From Pseudomonas fluorescens (GTDB lineage Bacteria > Pseudomonadota > Gammaproteobacteria > Pseudomonadales > Pseudomonadaceae), in NCBI RefSeq assembly GCF_000967965.1, contig NZ_LACC01000007.1:1-64000 (forward strand): DNA of 64,000 nt, read 5' to 3'. Numbering within the stretch: the first letter of the stretch is position 1; each line of letters begins with the position of its first letter. The notes under the pieces are model-generated. The model was not told the DNA's origin, made no database searches, and worked only from the letters and a program-made list of their open reading frames with translations. Shown here piece after piece: positions 61,160 through 64,000 of the stretch. The position numbers and the translations under genes are program-made.

Positions 61160-62071
61160 TCAGGCACGGGCCGGTAGCAGGCCGCGCGGACGCACCAGCA
61201 GCACCAGGGCCATGACGATGTAGGCGCTGGCGGAAATCAGCCCGGCGCTCAGGGTGCCGCTGGTTTCGCTGGGCAGCAGTTGGTCCAGCAGCGGCGGAAT
61301 GTAGGCACGGCCCAGGCTGTCGACCATGCCGATCAGCAAGGCTCCCACCAACGCGCCGCGCACCGAGCCGACACCGCCGACGACGATGACCACGAAGGTG
61401 GTGATCAAGATCTTTTCACCCATGCCGATCTCCACCGACAGCAGCGGTGCCGCCATGAAACCGGCCAGGCCGCACAGTACGCAGCCGAATACGAACACCA
61501 AGGTGTACAGCCGGGCGATGTTGACGCCCAGCGCGCCGACCATTTCATGGTCGTCGGCACCGGCGCGAATCAGCATGCCCAGGCGCGTGTGGTTGATCAG
61601 CAGCCACATGCCGACTGCCACCACCAGCCCTGCGGCGATAAACAGCAGCCGGCTGACCGGGTACATCAGCCCCGGTAGCACTTCGACAAAACTTGAATAC
61701 CATTCGGGCGTGGGCATCGCCGGTGGGCTGCGGCCGAAGATCAGGGTCAGCAGTTCGTTGCTGAAAAACACCACGGCCAAAGTCGCCAGCACCTGATCCA
61801 GGTGATCGCGATTGTAGAGGCGGCGCATGATCGAGGTTTCGATCAGCGCGCCGTAACAGGCCGAACCGATCAACGCGGCCAGGCCGCCGAGCCAGAACGA
61901 ACCGGTGGCCATGGCGGTGTAGGCGGCGCAGAAAGCACCCACCATGTAAAAGGCGCCGTGGGCCAGGTTGATCACGCCCATGATGCCGAAAATCAGGGTC
62001 AGGCCTGAGGCCAGCAGAAACAGCAAGGCGCTGTATTGCAGGCCGTTGAGAATCTGTTCGAGCAATAACAT
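61160..62071 (-). CDS. LivH-type ABC transporter permease
   Basis: 303 aa with eight helices. LIFGIMGVINLAHGAFYMVGA near the N-terminus and VVGGVGSVRGALVGALLIG near the C-terminus are LivH hallmarks. ATG at 62071 has GAGG upstream; an ATG five codons earlier lacks one. Confidence 0.92.
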   Translation of the reverse strand: MLLLEQILNGLQYSALLFLLASGLTLIFGIMGVINLAHGAFYMVGAFCAAYTAMATGSFWLGGLAALIGSACYGALIETSIMRRLYNRDHLDQVLATLAVVFFSNELLTLIFGRSPPAMPTPEWYSSFVEVLPGLMYPVSRLLFIAAGLVVAVGMWLLINHTRLGMLIRAGADDHEMVGALGVNIARLYTLVFVFGCVLCGLAGFMAAPLLSVEIGMGEKILITTFVVIVVGGVGSVRGALVGALLIGMVDSLGRAYIPPLLDQLLPSETSGTLSAGLISASAYIVMALVLLVRPRGLLPARA

Positions 62072-62137
62072 GACTGCGTTCCTCATGAAAACGCCCCGCA
62101 GTTGTACTGCAGGGCGAGGACGGGGCTCAGGTGCCGG

Positions 62138-63298
62138 TCAGATCGAGCATTGAGCTGCGTAGCTGTCGACGTGGTGGGTCGCCAGGGTCTTGATCGGCAC
62201 TTCGATCAGCTTGCCGTCGGCACCGGCCTGCACTTGCAGCAGGTACCAGTCGATCACCGGGTGCTGGTTTTGGGCGAAGCTGAAATCACCGCGAATGGAA
62301 TCGAACTTGACGTTCTTCATGGCCGTGCGGAAGGCCGCCTGGTCTTTGAGATTGCCCTGGGAGGTTTTCAGGGCGGCGCCAATCAGCCGTGCCGTGTCGT
62401 AAGTCTGGGCGGCATACACCGTCGGGACGCGCTTGTATTTCTCGGTGAAGGCCCTGACGAAGGCCTGGTTGGCCGGGTTGTCCGATTGCGGGTTCCACAG
62501 GGTGACGATGTTGGTGCCCTTGGCCACTTCGCCGGTGGCGGCGAGCATGCGTTCATCCATGGAGAACACCGGTACCACCATCGGGATTTGCGCCGACAGG
62601 CCCGAGCCGCCGTATTGCTTGGCGAAGTTGATGCCGCCGCCGCCCGGGTGAAACTGGAAGATCGCATCCGGCGCCAGCGCACGTACGCGCGCCAGCTCCA
62701 CCGAGAAATCCAGCTGGTTGAGCTTGGTGTAGATCTCGGTCACTTCGCCCTTGAAGGTGCGCTTGAAGCCGGCCAGTGCGTCACGGCCGCCCTGATAGTT
62801 GGGTGCCAGGATCACCATTTTCTTGTAGCCCAGCTCATTGGCGGCGATACCGGCCATTTCGTGCGGGGTGTCGTTCTGGTAGGAGCCGACAAAGTAGTTG
62901 GCCATGCACTTTTCACCGGCCAGGGTCGAGGGCGCGGTGTTGTTGCTGACGTAGAAACCGTCCTTGGTGGCGGTGTTGATCACGGCTGCCAGCACGTTGG
63001 AGAAAATCACCCCGGTGTACAGCGAGATACCGTCCAGGCTCATGCGGTCTGCGATCTGCTTGGCTTTGGCCGGTTGCAGGCCATCATCTTCCACGATGAG
63101 TTGCACCGGCACGCCGCCGAGCTTGCCGCCTTCCTGATCGATCGCCAGCTGAAAGCCATCTCGCGAGTCTTCGCCCAGGTAGCCGGCGGGGGTGGAGAGG
63201 GTGGTGATGAAGCCGATTCGGACAGGCTCCACGGCCTGGGCAGCCGTCGCTGCGTAGAGGGAGGTTGCCAGACATGCACGCAATACCAGGTTTTTCAT
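62138..63298 (-). CDS. Branched-chain-amino-acid-type ABC substrate-binding protein
   Basis: 386 aa with a signal peptide (cleavage after AQA). Peripla_BP_6 fold: VRIGFITTLSTPAGYLGEDS, VEDDGLQPAKAKQIAD, LAGEKCMANYFVGSYQNDTP, AQTYDTARLIGAAL. Proteins of this type in catabolic operons often bind aromatic acids rather than leucine. It is the first gene of the import and catabolic run reading down to 52323. ATG at 63298. Confidence 0.9.
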   Translation of the reverse strand: MKNLVLRACLATSLYAATAAQAVEPVRIGFITTLSTPAGYLGEDSRDGFQLAIDQEGGKLGGVPVQLIVEDDGLQPAKAKQIADRMSLDGISLYTGVIFSNVLAAVINTATKDGFYVSNNTAPSTLAGEKCMANYFVGSYQNDTPHEMAGIAANELGYKKMVILAPNYQGGRDALAGFKRTFKGEVTEIYTKLNQLDFSVELARVRALAPDAIFQFHPGGGGINFAKQYGGSGLSAQIPMVVPVFSMDERMLAATGEVAKGTNIVTLWNPQSDNPANQAFVRAFTEKYKRVPTVYAAQTYDTARLIGAALKTSQGNLKDQAAFRTAMKNVKFDSIRGDFSFAQNQHPVIDWYLLQVQAGADGKLIEVPIKTLATHHVDSYAAQCSI

Positions 63299-63402
63299 GA
63301 GGCGGCCTATGAAGTAGGTCGTGCCAACGCACGGTAGATATCGATGAGGGCAGTGATTCAGTGTTCGGTCGGGCCGATTGATTGTTGTTATGGGTCGCTG
63401 TG

Positions 63403-64000
63403 TCAGCTGTTGCTCTCGGTGAACTTCTCCAGGTAAAGGCGGCTTTGATCCAGGCCGTGCTGCTGGCGCCAGTCCTTGATCGACTCGACCATCGGCGGCG
63501 GGCCGCACAGGTACAGGTCGAACGGCTGGTCACGCAGCTCGGCCAACTCCAGGTGATCGGCGATATAGCCGGTCTTGCCCGGCCAATCGGGGTTGGGGGT
63601 GCTGACCACGGGCGTGAAACGGAACCCCGGGATCCTTGCGGCATAGGCCTCGATGCGCGAGACCTCGCACAGGTCCGCGGCCTCGCGCACGCCGTAGTAG
63701 AGGTGTACCGGGTGAGCGCAGCCATGCTGGTCGGCGATCTGCTCGAGCATGCCCAGGAATGCCGACAGCCCGGTGCCGCCAGCCACCATCACCAGCGGGC
63801 GGTCGATATGGCGCAAGTAGAAGGCTCCTAGCGGCGCTTCCATGTGAATCACATCACCGACCTGGCAGCGATCGCGCACGTAGTCGGTCATCACGCCGCT
63901 GGGCAGCAGGCGAATGAGGAACTGCAGGTTGCTGCTGCCCGGCGCGCAGGCAAAGGAATACGAGCGCCGATGCTCGGTGCCCGGGACTTGCAGGCGCGCG
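63403..64000 (-). CDS. antC: Anthranilate/benzoate dioxygenase reductase (AntC/BenC-type), 5' end outside window
   Basis: The C-terminal ~198 residues are visible; the N-terminal ferredoxin domain lies past the window edge. RSYSFACAP binds FAD, MVAGGTGLSAFLGML binds NADH and YLCGPPPMVESIKDW is the C-terminal NAD motif; it ends YLEKFTESNS. The order ferredoxin-FAD-NAD is that of BenC/AntC, opposite to the reductase at 56833. AntC serves AntAB, which turn anthranilate into catechol; those genes would lie to the right. It stops 105 bases before the substrate-binding protein start. Confidence 0.8.
   Translation of the reverse strand, partial: ARLQVPGTEHRRSYSFACAPGSSNLQFLIRLLPSGVMTDYVRDRCQVGDVIHMEAPLGAFYLRHIDRPLVMVAGGTGLSAFLGMLEQIADQHGCAHPVHLYYGVREAADLCEVSRIEAYAARIPGFRFTPVVSTPNPDWPGKTGYIADHLELAELRDQPFDLYLCGPPPMVESIKDWRQQHGLDQSRLYLEKFTESNS

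Noticed and set aside
62102..63337. Open frame of about 411 codons on the plus strand
   Set aside because: Antisense to the substrate-binding protein gene; composition and lack of motifs indicate a shadow.
1..64000. CRISPR arrays, tRNA or rRNA genes
   Set aside because: No regularly spaced direct repeats, cloverleaf-like sequences or rRNA segments were recognised; the only repeats are REP-type hairpins and short in-gene arrays.

Overview
The window reads as chromosomal DNA of a Pseudomonas of the fluorescens group. It is GC-rich. It carries Pseudomonas-type REP/REPIN hairpins (GTAGGAGCGAGC-type and GGCGAGGGAGC-type), an rssB-rssC-tal block like the one in P. aeruginosa, a CopABCD copper set, and an AntC-type anthranilate dioxygenase reductase at the right edge.

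Layout. (1) 0.4-3.2 kb: a PP2C response regulator and a STAS antagonist (RssB/RssC), then convergent transaldolase. (2) 3.4-27.3 kb: a large exopolysaccharide locus. It holds a secreted glycosidase, Wzb/Wzc, a GT4 glycosyltransferase, a pyruvyltransferase-like protein, a Wzx flippase, a candidate Wzy, an acyltransferase and an SGNH hydrolase. These are followed by galU, galE, a complete Yjb/Gfc-type secretion module (YjbE, Wza, YjbF, YjbG, YjbH), a WcaJ-type initiating transferase, two winged-helix regulators, and UppP, which recycles the undecaprenyl carrier. The locus sits between tal and dusA, which are neighbours in P. aeruginosa. (3) 27.4-38 kb: dusA with a decayed integrative element at its 5' end (truncated dusA-type integrase, broken IS110 transposase). 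Beyond it is an AT-richer island on the minus strand. The island encodes a polyprenyl-phosphate sugar transferase of ArnC/GtrB type, a LpxD-like acyltransferase, an unknown protein, a frameshifted zinc-ribbon gene, an acyl carrier protein, a membrane protein, a methyltransferase, a WecE-type aminotransferase and a GT-C-like membrane protein. Together they suggest synthesis of an N-acylated amino-deoxy sugar and its transfer to a periplasmic acceptor. (4) 38-50.5 kb: core-like genes, comprising a PheC-like periplasmic dehydratase, copDCBA (transcribed A to D), two L,D-transpeptidases, a membrane diguanylate cyclase, an arylamine N-acetyltransferase and a BrnT/BrnA toxin-antitoxin pair. (5) 50.7-52.3 kb: an NCS2 purine/uracil-type permease. 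(6) 52.3-64 kb: a minus-strand catabolic operon. It has a LivKHMGF-type ABC importer, a formamidase-like hydrolase, a three-component Rieske dioxygenase (reductase, alpha, beta), an isochorismatase-like protein lacking its nucleophile, an SDR and a dienelactone hydrolase-SnoaL fusion. The 3' part of antC lies just upstream of it.

How the genes work together. GalU and GalE supply UDP-glucose and UDP-galactose. A WcaJ-type enzyme loads the carrier, the glycosyltransferases extend the repeat unit, Wzx/Wzy/Wzc/Wza and YjbE-H assemble and export the polymer, and UppP regenerates the carrier. The island genes look like a separate envelope-decoration pathway using the same kind of lipid carrier. The right-hand operon looks like import and oxygenation of an aromatic compound. 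Its animal-type formamidase and its position next to antC suggest a route that may end in anthranilate, but the substrate cannot be read from sequence.

The most interesting items are the ACP-linked amino-sugar island, the free-standing phosphomannomutase C-terminal domain next to galU, and the formamidase/dioxygenase operon beside antC.
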